DNA of 43,735 nt. Source: Schlegelella_A sp035493195. Its GTDB lineage: Bacteria > Pseudomonadota > Gammaproteobacteria > Burkholderiales > Burkholderiaceae_C. How positions within the stretch are numbered: the stretch's first letter is position 1; each line of letters begins with the position of its first letter. The translations under genes were made by a program, and so were the position numbers. Shown in pieces: positions 9,983 to 18,091 of this stretch. The notes under the pieces were generated by a model. It saw nothing but the letters and a program-made list of their open reading frames with translations, was not told where the DNA came from and made no database searches. The DNA is taken from assembly GCA_035493195.1 (NCBI GenBank), contig DATJIM010000048.1, positions 1 through 43,735 of the forward strand. Direction: 5' to 3'.

Positions 9983-10632
9983 CAGTGTGGCTCCGGTTGC
10001 GTGGCTGCCCAGCGGGGAACCGCCGGTGCGAAGCCGGTCGTGAAGTCGTTGCCGGCGCGGTCCTCGCCGCTGACGAGCCAGAGCGGCCGGGTCGCGAAGT
10101 TGATCAGCGGCTGTTCTTCCATCGCGATCCAGTTCGCGTTCGCGCGCGGGTTGCGCTCGAACCGGCTCGCGGCCGACATGTAGCGCACGACGTAGAGCGG
10201 CGCCGCCGCGTCGATCGCCGACAGATCGGCCGCGGCGATCGCAGCGACGTCGATCGTCGTCGGCGCCGACGTGCTGCCCGGAACGACGAGCGCGACCGCA
10301 CCGGCGAGCGGCGACGCCGGCCAGTAGCGGCCCTCGCGGCCGTCGTCGACGAAGCGCAGGTACGACGCCGCCTCGAGATGCAGCTCGCTGTCCCAGAGGA
10401 CGACGTCGGCGCCGATGAGGCACGCGGCCGCTTCGACGAGCGCCGGGTCCTCGCAGACGTCGAGAAACGGCCACGCGTTGGCGAGCGTCGCCGCGTGTCC
10501 CCACGGGTTGTGCACGCCCGAGAGGCGCTCGGGTCGCGGGCGCGGGCGACGTCGCGCAAGGTCGCCGACGATGCGCTGCAACGCATCGGCATGCTCTCTT
10601 GCGAGCAGCGCTGGAGATGCGGTCGCCGTCAC
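9982..10632 (-). CDS. Conserved protein of unknown function within the hydantoinase operon
   Basis: 216 residues starting at GTG 10632, which overlaps the hydantoinase stop codon as GTGA; its own stop overlaps the tautomerase start as ATGA. That tight coupling is the main support for its being real. I do not recognise a family with certainty. Visible stretches are VHNPWGHAATLANAWPFL, DVVLWDSELHLEAASYLRF, APLYVVRYMSAASRFERNP and RPLWLVSGEDRAGNDFTTGF. No signal peptide or membrane segment. The N-terminal layout is vaguely like phytanoyl-CoA dioxygenase-type proteins, but no clear His-x-Asp iron motif is visible, so I do not claim that function. Confidence 0.75.
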   Translation of the reverse strand: MTATASPALLAREHADALQRIVGDLARRRPRPRPERLSGVHNPWGHAATLANAWPFLDVCEDPALVEAAACLIGADVVLWDSELHLEAASYLRFVDDGREGRYWPASPLAGAVALVVPGSTSAPTTIDVAAIAAADLSAIDAAAPLYVVRYMSAASRFERNPRANANWIAMEEQPLINFATRPLWLVSGEDRAGNDFTTGFAPAVPRWAATQPEPH

Positions 10633-11987
10633 GCGGTGCCCTGGCTCGGCAGCGAGAGACAGCGTCCGCGTCCGAACTGGCTCTCGTCGACGGCACCGTT
10701 CTCGTAGACGACCGCGCCGCGCGCGACCGTCATCACCGGCCAGCCCTTCAGCTTCCAGCCTTCGTAGATGCACGTTCCCTTGCCGGTGTGGCGAACGGTG
10801 CGCTCCTCGTCGAGGTCGATCATCACCAGGTCGGCGTCGAAGCCGACTTCGATGTTGCCCTTGCGCGGCCAGAGGCCGAAGCGACGCGCCGGATTCGCGG
10901 AGTTGAGCTGCGCGAGGCGCGACAGCGGCAGCCCGCGCTGGTGGACACCGAAGTGGAGCAGCAGCGGCAGCTCCCACGGGAACGAGACGACGCCCGGGAA
11001 CTCGGTCCACAGGTCCTCGCGCTTCTTGACGGGAAACGGCACGTGGTCGGTGCCGAGGCTGTACACCGAGCCGTTCATGATCCCGCGCCAGAGGCCTGCC
11101 TGCTCTTCCTTGTCGCGCAGCGGTGGCGAGATCTTCGCCCGCATGTCGAGGTCCTCGTCGTACGCGGTGCGCGTCAGGTAGTGCGGGCACGTCTCGACGG
11201 TGACGTGGACGCCGCGCGACTGCGCTTCGGCAGCGAGCACCGGTCCCATGCCGACCGAGGTGTGCACCAGATGCAGCGAGCAGCCCGTCCGCTCGGCGAG
11301 GAAGATCATGCGGCGAATCGTCTCGACCTCGCAGAACGCCGGCCGCGACTCGGTGTACGCGGCGAGGTCCTGGCGACCCGTCGCGATCATCTCGTTCTTC
11401 ATCCACGTCGCGATCTGCGTGTTCTCGCAGTGCACGTTGATGACGCCGCCCGGCACCTTGCTGAGGATGCGCATCGCCGCGTAGACCCAGCCGTCGGTCG
11501 CCGGGACGATGCCGATCGGGTTGTCGGGCTCGTAGCCGAAGTAGCACTTGAACGAGCGCACGCCCGTCTTCGCGATCACCTCGGGGATCTCGGCGATGTG
11601 CTCCTCGCGCTGGATGCCGAAGTGAAAGCCGAAATCGATGATCGAGTGCTCTTCGCCGACCGCCTTGCGCTCCTCGTAGAACGGCAGGTACGAGGGCTTC
11701 AGGTTGCGGATGTAGAGGACGACGGTCGTGACGCCGCCCGACGCCGCGGCCGCCGTCTCGGTGCGCATGTCCTCCGCGTACGGAAACTTGACGCCGAGGT
11801 GGCAATGCGGATCGATGATGCCGGGCATCAGCACCTTGCCCTTGGCGTCGATGACGCGGGCTGCATCCGGCAGCGCGCCGTCCGCGCCGGTGAGGACGAT
11901 CTTGCCGTCCTTGACGGCGACGCCGCCGTGGAATTCGCCGTCGTGGCGGACGACGCGCGCGTTGCGAATGACGAGATCGGCGTTCAT
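10629..11987 (-). CDS. Cyclic amidohydrolase: hydantoinase / dihydropyrimidinase / allantoinase family
   Basis: 452 residues. Binuclear zinc site residues are visible: His61 and His63 (DPHCHLG), the lysine expected to be carboxylated at about 147 (SFKCYFGY), His186 (VHCEN), His242 (HTSVG) and Asp in GTDHVPF. The enzyme opens a cyclic amide or ureide ring such as hydantoin, dihydropyrimidine or allantoin. Start ATG 11987 overlaps the preceding stop (ATGA), and its end overlaps the next GTG. A partial N-carbamoyl-amino-acid hydrolase at 1-659 could act next in a hydantoin-type pathway. Family is clear; ring substrate is not. Confidence 0.92.
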   Translation of the reverse strand: MNADLVIRNARVVRHDGEFHGGVAVKDGKIVLTGADGALPDAARVIDAKGKVLMPGIIDPHCHLGVKFPYAEDMRTETAAAASGGVTTVVLYIRNLKPSYLPFYEERKAVGEEHSIIDFGFHFGIQREEHIAEIPEVIAKTGVRSFKCYFGYEPDNPIGIVPATDGWVYAAMRILSKVPGGVINVHCENTQIATWMKNEMIATGRQDLAAYTESRPAFCEVETIRRMIFLAERTGCSLHLVHTSVGMGPVLAAEAQSRGVHVTVETCPHYLTRTAYDEDLDMRAKISPPLRDKEEQAGLWRGIMNGSVYSLGTDHVPFPVKKREDLWTEFPGVVSFPWELPLLLHFGVHQRGLPLSRLAQLNSANPARRFGLWPRKGNIEVGFDADLVMIDLDEERTVRHTGKGTCIYEGWKLKGWPVMTVARGAVVYENGAVDESQFGRGRCLSLPSQGTA

Positions 11988-12874
11988 GGCCGCTCCTTCA
12001 GGATGCTGTCGATGCGGCGGCGGATGCCGCCCCACTGGCTGCGGCCGACGGTGATCGGTGCACGTGCGCCCATGCCGCGCGCCCAGACGAACCTGAGGCC
12101 GAGCGCCTGCGCCGCTTCGCGGTCGATGCCACCGGGCGGCGCGGCGAGATCGACGAGCAGCGCGTGCTTCGGCAGCCGTTCGAGCAGCTCGGCGCCGAGC
12201 ACGCGCGCCGGCACGCTCGCGACGACGATGTCGGTGCCCGGCAGCACGTCGGCGAGCTCGCCGAGCTCGTGCGGCGCTGCGCCCGCGGCGTACGCCGCCG
12301 CGCGCTGCACGGGGTTGCGCGCAGCGACGTGGACATCGGCGCCGAGCGCGATCAGCGTTCGCGTCGCGAGCGAGCCGATCGTTCCCTGCCCGACCATGCA
12401 GATGCGCGACTTGTGGATCGTGACGTCGGTGTTCTCGATCAGCACCTTCAACGTGCCCTCGACGATCGCCGGGCCGCGCAGCAGCATCAGGTCCTCGTCC
12501 CACTCGTACTCGTGCAGGCGGATGCCGAGCGCCTCGCAGTGCGCCTTCAGCTTCGGATCGCCCCAGCCGAGGATGATGTGCGCGGGCTTGCGCATGCCGC
12601 CGAGACCGTCGCGGTCGGGGATGATCCGCTCGGCCGATTGCGGTGCGAAGAGGGCGCCGTCGGGCGCGATGCCCGGGATCGGGAAGAGCGCGAAGTCGGC
12701 GCCGGCGAGCGCGTCCTCGGCGCTGCTCGCGTGACGGACGCCGGCGATGCCGCCTTCGGGCCACGGGAAGCCGTAGGCGCGCACCTCGGCGCCGGCGGCG
12801 ACCGCACAGCGCGCGATCTCCTGCTCGCGCCGGTCGCCGCCGACGATCGCGATGACGGTCTGCTCCAGCGTCAT
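11984..12874 (-). CDS. Dipicolinate synthase subunit A (SpoVFA/DpaA) homologue
   Basis: 296 residues. The N-terminal third (AIVGGDRREQEIARC, ALFPIPGIAPDG) and the NAD(P)-binding C-terminal half (IVEGTLKVLIENTDVTIH, VGQGTIGSLATRTLIALGA, LLVDLAAPPGGID) line up by eye with Bacillus SpoVFA, which oxidises a cyclic dihydrodipicolinate-type intermediate during sporulation. There is no sign of a SpoVFB partner or any sporulation gene here. Instead it sits between an opine-dehydrogenase-like gene and a hydantoinase, with 4-base overlaps on both sides. I infer an NAD(P)-dependent oxidoreductase of a cyclic imine or amine substrate. Function beyond the fold is unproven. Confidence 0.85.
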   Translation of the reverse strand: MTLEQTVIAIVGGDRREQEIARCAVAAGAEVRAYGFPWPEGGIAGVRHASSAEDALAGADFALFPIPGIAPDGALFAPQSAERIIPDRDGLGGMRKPAHIILGWGDPKLKAHCEALGIRLHEYEWDEDLMLLRGPAIVEGTLKVLIENTDVTIHKSRICMVGQGTIGSLATRTLIALGADVHVAARNPVQRAAAYAAGAAPHELGELADVLPGTDIVVASVPARVLGAELLERLPKHALLVDLAAPPGGIDREAAQALGLRFVWARGMGARAPITVGRSQWGGIRRRIDSILKERP

Positions 12875-13959
12875 GGCTGCCTCACGAAATCGATCAGTTC
12901 GGTGCGCGTCATTCCGGCGACGCCCATCGCCTCGGCGGTGCGTCCGCCCTTGCGGTAGTCGGCACCGACCAGGCCCTGCGCGAGCGTGAACAGCGACTGC
13001 GCGATCGGCGTCGCGACGCCGGCGATCTGCGCGAGCTCGATGAACGGCAGCACGCCGTGGCCGAAGTCTTCGCGGTAGTAGCGGTGCTCGAGCGAGCCGG
13101 GCGCCTTGATCTTCTTGTTGGCCTCGCCGCCGGCGATCGCGGCGACGAAGTCCTGCGTGTCGGTGACCGATTGCTCGACGGTGCCGATGAGCTTCATCTC
13201 GTCGATCAGGTTCGGCAGCGCGTGTCCGAACGCGGCTGCGACGGCGCGGCGCTCGTTGTCGAGCAGCCGCATCGTGCGAGCGACGCCGGGCGTCATGCCT
13301 TCGACGTAGAAGGTGAAGTCGCCGGCAGTCGCCTCGACCCACGCTGCGCCGAGGACGGCGCCCGGCGGATGCAGCACGAGGTTCGCGTTGCACAAACCCG
13401 ACGCGAGGACGTCGCCGACCGGCGACGCGCCGGGGAACAGCGCGCACGCCGCGTCGAGCGCCTTCTTGCCGCCGGGCAGCGCGGCGGCGCGCACGTGTCG
13501 CGCTCGCCCGGTCACGGTGACGCGATCGGGCTGGTACTTGCGCGCGACGTACGTCAGCGTCGAGAACTCCGCCACCGGCGGGAGGTCGCGGCGGACGCCG
13601 CGAAAGGCGTGCGCGAACTCGAGCGCGCCGCCGGTGTGGCCGGGGTTGAGGACGACCGGCAGCGTGTTCGGCCAGCCCGCCTCGGCGAGCGCACGTGCGA
13701 CCGGCGCGTGCGAGAACGTCGGCAACGCGACCACCGCGACGTCGGCGCCCGCGATCGCCTCGCCGATGTCGCCGGTGATCGCGCGCGGCCGCGCGATGCC
13801 CTGGCCGAGCACGCCTTCGTAGCCGACGCCACCGAGCGCGATCAACGGCGCGAGGGTCTGCTCGGAGCGATTCCAGAGCGTCACGTCGTGGCCGGCGAGG
13901 GTCAGCTCGGCGACGGCGGCGGTGCCGCCTGCGCCAGCGCCCAGGATCGCGACCTTCAT
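12871..13959 (-). CDS. NAD/NADP octopine/nopaline dehydrogenase family protein
   Basis: 362 residues. The N-terminal Rossmann motif ILGAGAGGTAAVAEL binds NAD(P). The C-terminal helical domain has NLVLHPPG, which carries the conserved catalytic His of the family, and DTQDF. Opine dehydrogenases join an amino acid and a 2-oxo acid by reductive amination, or do the reverse. ATG 13959 lies 7 bases after the ATPase stop, and the stop overlaps the DpaA-like start (ATGA). In this catabolic context I infer the oxidative direction, cleaving or dehydrogenating an N-substituted amino acid, but the substrate is unknown. Confidence 0.9.
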   Translation of the reverse strand: MKVAILGAGAGGTAAVAELTLAGHDVTLWNRSEQTLAPLIALGGVGYEGVLGQGIARPRAITGDIGEAIAGADVAVVALPTFSHAPVARALAEAGWPNTLPVVLNPGHTGGALEFAHAFRGVRRDLPPVAEFSTLTYVARKYQPDRVTVTGRARHVRAAALPGGKKALDAACALFPGASPVGDVLASGLCNANLVLHPPGAVLGAAWVEATAGDFTFYVEGMTPGVARTMRLLDNERRAVAAAFGHALPNLIDEMKLIGTVEQSVTDTQDFVAAIAGGEANKKIKAPGSLEHRYYREDFGHGVLPFIELAQIAGVATPIAQSLFTLAQGLVGADYRKGGRTAEAMGVAGMTRTELIDFVRQP

Positions 13960-13966
13960 CGGCGGC

Positions 13967-14779
13967 TCAGTGCGCGACGAGCACGCCCTTGGACTCGAAA
14001 ATCTCCCGGACTTCGCGGACGTAGCGCTGGAACGCCGGGTTCTCGTGAACGCCGCTCCAGCGGCGCGGGCGCGGGATGTCGATCAGGAGATCGCGATCGA
14101 CCTTGCCCGGCCGCGGCGACATCACGATGACGCGGTCGGCGAGGAACACCGCCTCGTCGATGCCGTGCGTGATGAAGAGGACCGTGTTGCCGAGGCGCAG
14201 CCACATCGACTGCAGGTCCATGATCATCTGCTCGCGCGTCAGCGCGTCGAGCGCGCCGAACGGCTCGTCCATGAGCAGGAGCCCGGGCTCCTGGATCAGC
14301 GCGCGGCAGATCGCGACCCGCTGCCGCATGCCGCCGGAGAGCTCGGAAGGTTGCTTGTCGTCGAAGCCCTCGAGGCCGACTTGCGCGAGCAGGTCGCGCG
14401 CGCGCGGAACGTACTCCCTGCGATCGAGCTTCTTGATCTCGATCGGCAGCAGGATGTTGTCGAGCACAGTCCGCCATTCGAGCAGCAGGTCCGACTGGAA
14501 CACGACGCCCGCCTTCGGATGCGGCTTCAGCACCGCCTGGCCGTCGATCACCAGGCGGCCCGACGAGAGCGGAATGAGACCCGCGAGCAACGACAGCAGC
14601 GTGCTCTTGCCACAGCCGCTCGGACCGACGACGGCGACGAAGCTGCCCGGCGCGATGTCGAGGTCGACTCGGTCGAGCGCGAGGACGTCGTCGCCGCTGC
14701 GCACCTCGTACGCCTTCGAGACGCCTTCGATCTGGACACCGGCGGGATGGCCGCGCGTCGCCGCTGCTGCTTGGCTCAT
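13967..14779 (-). CDS. ABC transporter ATPase, SsuB/TauB/NrtD type
   Basis: 270 residues, soluble ATPase. Walker A GPSGCGKST, signature LSGGMRQR, Walker B LLLMDEPFGALD and the H-loop FITHGIDEA are all intact. The subfamily powers uptake of sulfonates, taurine, nitrate or pyrimidine precursors. Its ATG overlaps the permease stop as ATGA. The cognate binding proteins are not in this operon; the likely partners are the SsuA/ThiY-type proteins at 27284-28288 and 32041-33018. Confidence 0.95.
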   Translation of the reverse strand: MSQAAAATRGHPAGVQIEGVSKAYEVRSGDDVLALDRVDLDIAPGSFVAVVGPSGCGKSTLLSLLAGLIPLSSGRLVIDGQAVLKPHPKAGVVFQSDLLLEWRTVLDNILLPIEIKKLDRREYVPRARDLLAQVGLEGFDDKQPSELSGGMRQRVAICRALIQEPGLLLMDEPFGALDALTREQMIMDLQSMWLRLGNTVLFITHGIDEAVFLADRVIVMSPRPGKVDRDLLIDIPRPRRWSGVHENPAFQRYVREVREIFESKGVLVAH

Positions 14780-15609
14780 GTCGCGCTCTCGCGCCGGTAG
14801 GAGATCTTGCTCTCGAGAAACGTCAGCGCGAAGTACAGCACCACGCCGAGCAGCGAGATCGAGATGACGGTCGCGAAGTTGAGCGTCGTGTCGAACTGCT
14901 GGTTCGCCTGCAGCTGGAGGTAGCCGAGTCCGCGTTCGGCGGCGATGTACTCGCCGATGATCGCGCCGATCACGGCGAGCGAGATGGCGACCTTGAGGCC
15001 GCCGAAGATGCTCGGCATCGCCGCCGGAAGCCTGACCTTGAAAAAGGTCTGCGACTCGGTCGAGCCCATCGATCGGACCATGTTGACGAGCCCCTTGTCG
15101 AGCGATTGCAGGCCGACGACGGTCGAGATCACGATCGGAAAGAACGAGATGAGGAACGCGAGGCCGATCTTCGGACCCCAGCCGTAGCCGAGGTAGAGCA
15201 CGAGCAGCGGTGCGAGCGAGATCTTGGGGACGGTCTGCAGCGCGACGAGCATCGGATAGACCGCGCGCTCGAAGACGCGCGAATAGAAGATCGCGAGCGC
15301 GAGCGGGATGCCGGTCACGACGCCGGCGAGAAAGCCGGCACCGACCTCGAGCGTCGTGTACCAGGCGTGGCGCGTGAGAAGTCCCGCATCGGTCACCATG
15401 CGCTTGGCGATCGCCCAGGGCGTCGGCAGCACGAACTCGGAGAGGCCGAGCACGGGCACCGCGATCTGCCAGACCACGAGGATGAGCAATGCGAACGCGA
15501 TCGAGCCGTAGCGCTCGAGGAAGCTCGATTGCCTTCGTCGGCGAGGCGGCGCCGTCGGCGTCGTTACGGCGACGTCGCGCAAGGTCGTGGTGGATTCAGG
15601 CTCGGCCAT
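14776..15609 (-). CDS. ABC transporter permease, SsuC/TauC type; first gene of the hydantoinase operon
   Basis: 277 residues from ATG 15609. About six membrane segments begin with SIAFALLILVVWQIAVPV; the coupling loop MVRSMGSTESQTFFKVRLP matches the EAA region of this family. The frame is open further upstream to an ATG at 15687, but that start overlaps the inverted repeat at 15681-15699 and the predicted -10 region, so I prefer 15609, although no strong ribosome-binding site is visible there. It should form the channel with the ATPase encoded next. Transcription probably starts from the repressor-controlled promoter just upstream. Confidence 0.9.
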   Translation of the reverse strand: MAEPESTTTLRDVAVTTPTAPPRRRRQSSFLERYGSIAFALLILVVWQIAVPVLGLSEFVLPTPWAIAKRMVTDAGLLTRHAWYTTLEVGAGFLAGVVTGIPLALAIFYSRVFERAVYPMLVALQTVPKISLAPLLVLYLGYGWGPKIGLAFLISFFPIVISTVVGLQSLDKGLVNMVRSMGSTESQTFFKVRLPAAMPSIFGGLKVAISLAVIGAIIGEYIAAERGLGYLQLQANQQFDTTLNFATVISISLLGVVLYFALTFLESKISYRRESAT

Positions 15610-15679
15610 GGAGGATCGCGGGCGCTGGGTCGTTGCAGCCAGCATGATCAGGCAGGAAGATACAGGAACTCGAAGGCCA

Positions 15680-15709
15680 TTGATCACATAGTGTGATCAC
15701 AAGTACAAT
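15680..15709 (+). promoter_or_regulatory. Predicted sigma-70 promoter of the GntR gene
   Basis: TTGATC at 15680-15685 and TACAAT at 15704-15709 are separated by 18 bases and lie about 80 bases before the regulator start. Operator A covers the -35 and most of the spacer, which predicts autorepression. Confidence 0.6.
15681..15699. promoter_or_regulatory. Operator A: perfect inverted repeat TGATCACA-TAG-TGTGATCA
   Basis: Two perfect 8-bp arms with a 3-base spacer lie between the divergent permease operon and the GntR gene. Matching repeats occur at 23152-23170 and 28349-28367. It overlaps the spacer of a plus-strand promoter and the -10 of a minus-strand promoter, the position expected for a repressor site. 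The adjacent GntR/FCD protein is the natural candidate to bind it. Confidence 0.85.
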
Positions 15710-15717
15710 TAGTTCAA
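15688..15717 (-). promoter_or_regulatory. Predicted promoter of the permease/hydantoinase operon
   Basis: On the minus strand TTGAAC (15717-15712) is followed after 18 bases by CACTAT (15693-15688). The -35 is good and the -10 weak. Its position relative to operator A is the same as that of the TTGACA boxes relative to the other two operators, which is the main reason to believe it. Confidence 0.45.
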
Positions 15718-15786
15718 TCGGGTTTACCCCACGCGGCGCCGCGAACTCGCGCTGCTCGATGTCACGGTCGCAGCAGGAACCAATCG

Positions 15787-16530
15787 ATGCCTCAAAGCGC
15801 ACCCATCGCGACTGACACGGACGCCGCGTCGCAGAAGCGCGTCCGCGGCCATCTGCAGAACCGCGTGTTCGAGCAGTTGCGGCGCGGCCTGATGGCCGGC
15901 GCGTTCGTTCCCGGACAGGTCATGAGCCTGCGCAAGCTCGCGACCGCGTTCGGCACGAGCCCGATGCCGGTGCGCGAAGCGCTGACGCGCCTCGTCGTCG
16001 CCAGCGCGCTCGAGGAAACCGCCAACGGCTCGGTGTGCGTTCCGCGGCTGACGCCCGAGCGCCTCGCCGAGCTGTTCGCAGTGCGCGAGCTGCTCGAAGG
16101 TGCGGCGGGCGAGATGGCGTGCCGGCATTGCACGTCCGAGCTGATCGACGAGCTCACGGCGATCAACGACGCGCTGCTCGCCGCCATCGCCAAGCGCAAC
16201 ATCCTCGGCTGCCTGTCGGAGAACCAGCGCTTCCACTTCGTGCTCTACGAAGCGGCGCGCTCCGAGGTGTTGATGCCGCTGATCGAATCGCTCTGGCTCC
16301 AGTTCGGGCCGACGATGTACCTCTCGCTCCTCTCCCCCGAGATGCCGTGGGACGCGTCGGCGCACTTCGTGATCCTTGAAGGGCTGAAGACGAGAAAGCC
16401 TGCCGTCGCCAAGCGCGGCGTGCTCACCGACATCCGCAACACCGGTCGATCGCTCGTTCCGGCGATGGCCTCGCAAGCGACGGTGGGGCTGCTCTCGTCG
16501 AACCTCGACGGTCTCTACTTCGGAAGCTGA
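15787..16530 (+). CDS. GntR-family transcriptional regulator, FCD (FadR) subfamily
   Basis: 247 residues. The winged helix-turn-helix covers about residues 22-90 and shows the family core PGQVMSLRKLATAFGTS and PMPVREALTRL. The C-terminal about 95-235 is an all-helical FCD ligand-binding domain (LFAVRELLEGAAGE, NQRFHFVLYEAA). Such proteins are usually repressors released by a pathway metabolite. ATG 15787 follows CAGGAA. It is divergent from the permease operon across operator A and is followed by RidA 26 bases later. I infer that it controls the three promoters carrying the TGATCACA-N3-TGTGATCA repeat, itself included. Confidence 0.93.
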   Translation: MPQSAPIATDTDAASQKRVRGHLQNRVFEQLRRGLMAGAFVPGQVMSLRKLATAFGTSPMPVREALTRLVVASALEETANGSVCVPRLTPERLAELFAVRELLEGAAGEMACRHCTSELIDELTAINDALLAAIAKRNILGCLSENQRFHFVLYEAARSEVLMPLIESLWLQFGPTMYLSLLSPEMPWDASAHFVILEGLKTRKPAVAKRGVLTDIRNTGRSLVPAMASQATVGLLSSNLDGLYFGS

Positions 16531-16556
16531 ACGCTTCGTCGTTTCTCGGAGGACGC

Positions 16557-17027
16557 ATGACTCAACCCGGCCACGAGGCTCGGCTCGCCGAGCTCGGCAT
16601 CGACCTGCCGCGCGCCGTGCCGCCGGCCGCGAACTACGTCCCGGCGCGCCGCAGCGGCAACGTCGTCTACATCGCGGGCCAGGTTCCCACGGCGGACGGC
16701 AAGGATCAGTTCGTCGGCAAGCTCGGACGCGACGTCTCGATCGAAGACGGCCAGAAAGCCGCGCGCCTGTGCGCGATCAACATCCTCGCGCAACTGCGCA
16801 CCGCGATGGGCGGCAGCCTCGACGACGTCGTCGGCTGCCTGCGGCTCGGCGGCTTCGTCAACGCGGTGCCCGAGTTCGGCGATCACCCGAAAGTGATCAA
16901 CGGCGCTTCCGACCTCATGGTCGCGGTCTTCGGCGAAGCCGGTCGGCACGCACGCGCCGCGGTGGGCTGCGCTTCGCTGCCGCGCAACGTCGCCGTCGAG
17001 GTCGACGCGATCTTCGAGGTGCGATGA
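16557..17027 (+). CDS. RidA/YjgF family enamine-imine deaminase
   Basis: 156 residues, one trimer-forming domain. Seen: NVVYIAGQVPTADG, FGEAGRHARAAVGCASLP, which includes the Arg that binds the substrate carboxylate in RidA proteins, and VAVEVDAIFEV at the C-terminus. RidA hydrolyses reactive enamines and imines released by dehydratases and oxidases. A strong GGAGG lies 5-9 bases before ATG 16557. Its stop overlaps the CobW start (ATGA). Companion enzymes here that can generate imines are the serine dehydratase and the opine-dehydrogenase-like protein. Confidence 0.94.
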   Translation: MTQPGHEARLAELGIDLPRAVPPAANYVPARRSGNVVYIAGQVPTADGKDQFVGKLGRDVSIEDGQKAARLCAINILAQLRTAMGGSLDDVVGCLRLGGFVNAVPEFGDHPKVINGASDLMVAVFGEAGRHARAAVGCASLPRNVAVEVDAIFEVR

Positions 17028-18091
17028 CGATCGTCGCTCGAGCCGCGGCGGATTCGCGCACGCCGGTTCACGTCCTCACGGGATTTCTCGGCAGCGGCAA
17101 GACGACGCTGCTCCGTCGCCTGCTCGCCGACCCGGCGCTCGCCGACACGGCGGTGATCATCAACGAGCTCGGCGAGGTCGGGCTCGATCAGCTGCTCGTC
17201 CGCGAGGTCGCCGAAGACGTCGTGCTGCTGAGCTCGGGGTGCCTGTGCTGCACGGTGCGCGACGACCTCGTCTCGACGCTCGCCGACCTCGACGAGCTGC
17301 GACGGAGCGGCGAGATCGCGCCGTTCTCGCGTGCGGTCGTCGAGACGACCGGGCTCGCAGATCCCGCGCCGATCCTGCAGGCATTGCTCAGCGAGCGACG
17401 GCTTGCGGCGGGATTTCGCCTCGGTCAGGTCGTCACGGTCGTCGACGGTCTCAACTTCGAGCGCACGGCGCGAGCGCACCGCGAAGCCCGCCAGCAGCTC
17501 GATCTCGCCGACCGCATCGTGCTCGCGAAGTGCGACCTGCTCGACGCATCGACGCGCGATGCGCTCGTCGCCGGCTTGCACGAGCTGAACCCGCACGCGG
17601 ACGTGTGCACGACGGGACGCGACAGCGCCGCGCCGCAGACGCTGTTCGCTGAAGCCGAGCCGCGGTGGCGCGCGCCGCTCGTCGCACGCGACGGCGACGG
17701 CCACGCGCACCACCACGACGGCGCCGGAGCGGTGCACGACGGCACGATCGCCACCTTCGTCGTCGCGCTGCCCGGACCCGTGCAGTGGCATTCGTTCGTC
17801 GAATGGATCGAGCTGCTGCTGTTCGGCCGCGGCGATTCGATCCTGCGCGTCAAGGGCCTGCTGAACGTCGCCGGCGAAGATCGGCCGGTGGTCGTCCAGG
17901 GCGTGCAGCACGTGCTCTACCCTCCCGAGCATCTGCCGGCATGGCCCGATCCGTCTGCGCGCGACGGCTGGATCGTCTTCATCGCCCGTGACCTCACGGC
18001 GTCGTCGATCGAGCGGTCGCTCCGCTCGCTCGTCGCCGCCGAGATCGACGTCACCCGGACGACGGCGCGCGAACCCGTCGCCCAGCCTTGA
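17024..18091 (+). CDS. CobW/COG0523 G3E GTPase, probable zinc metallochaperone
   Basis: 355 residues. Walker A GFLGSGKTT at the N-terminus, the metal-binding SSGCLCCTVR (CxCC motif), the Walker B/switch region VVETTGLADPAP, the GTP base-recognition LAKCD, a histidine-rich insert HAHHHDG, and a C-terminal CobW domain from about residue 240. The family hydrolyses GTP while delivering metal to client enzymes. ATG 17024 overlaps the RidA stop. It neighbours several metal-dependent amidohydrolases, its plausible clients. The last 41 bases overlap the end of the convergent amidohydrolase gene. Confidence 0.94.
   Translation: MTIVARAAADSRTPVHVLTGFLGSGKTTLLRRLLADPALADTAVIINELGEVGLDQLLVREVAEDVVLLSSGCLCCTVRDDLVSTLADLDELRRSGEIAPFSRAVVETTGLADPAPILQALLSERRLAAGFRLGQVVTVVDGLNFERTARAHREARQQLDLADRIVLAKCDLLDASTRDALVAGLHELNPHADVCTTGRDSAAPQTLFAEAEPRWRAPLVARDGDGHAHHHDGAGAVHDGTIATFVVALPGPVQWHSFVEWIELLLFGRGDSILRVKGLLNVAGEDRPVVVQGVQHVLYPPEHLPAWPDPSARDGWIVFIARDLTASSIERSLRSLVAAEIDVTRTTAREPVAQP

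Noticed and set aside
15610..15687. N-terminal extension of the permease gene to an ATG at 15687
   Set aside because: It would start within the inverted repeat and ahead of the predicted transcription start, and has no ribosome-binding site.
15681..15699. CRP-type binding site
   Set aside because: The TGTGA/TCACA elements are present but not in the TGTGA-N6-TCACA spacing; the 8-3-8 repeat recurs with a GntR gene nearby, which explains it better.
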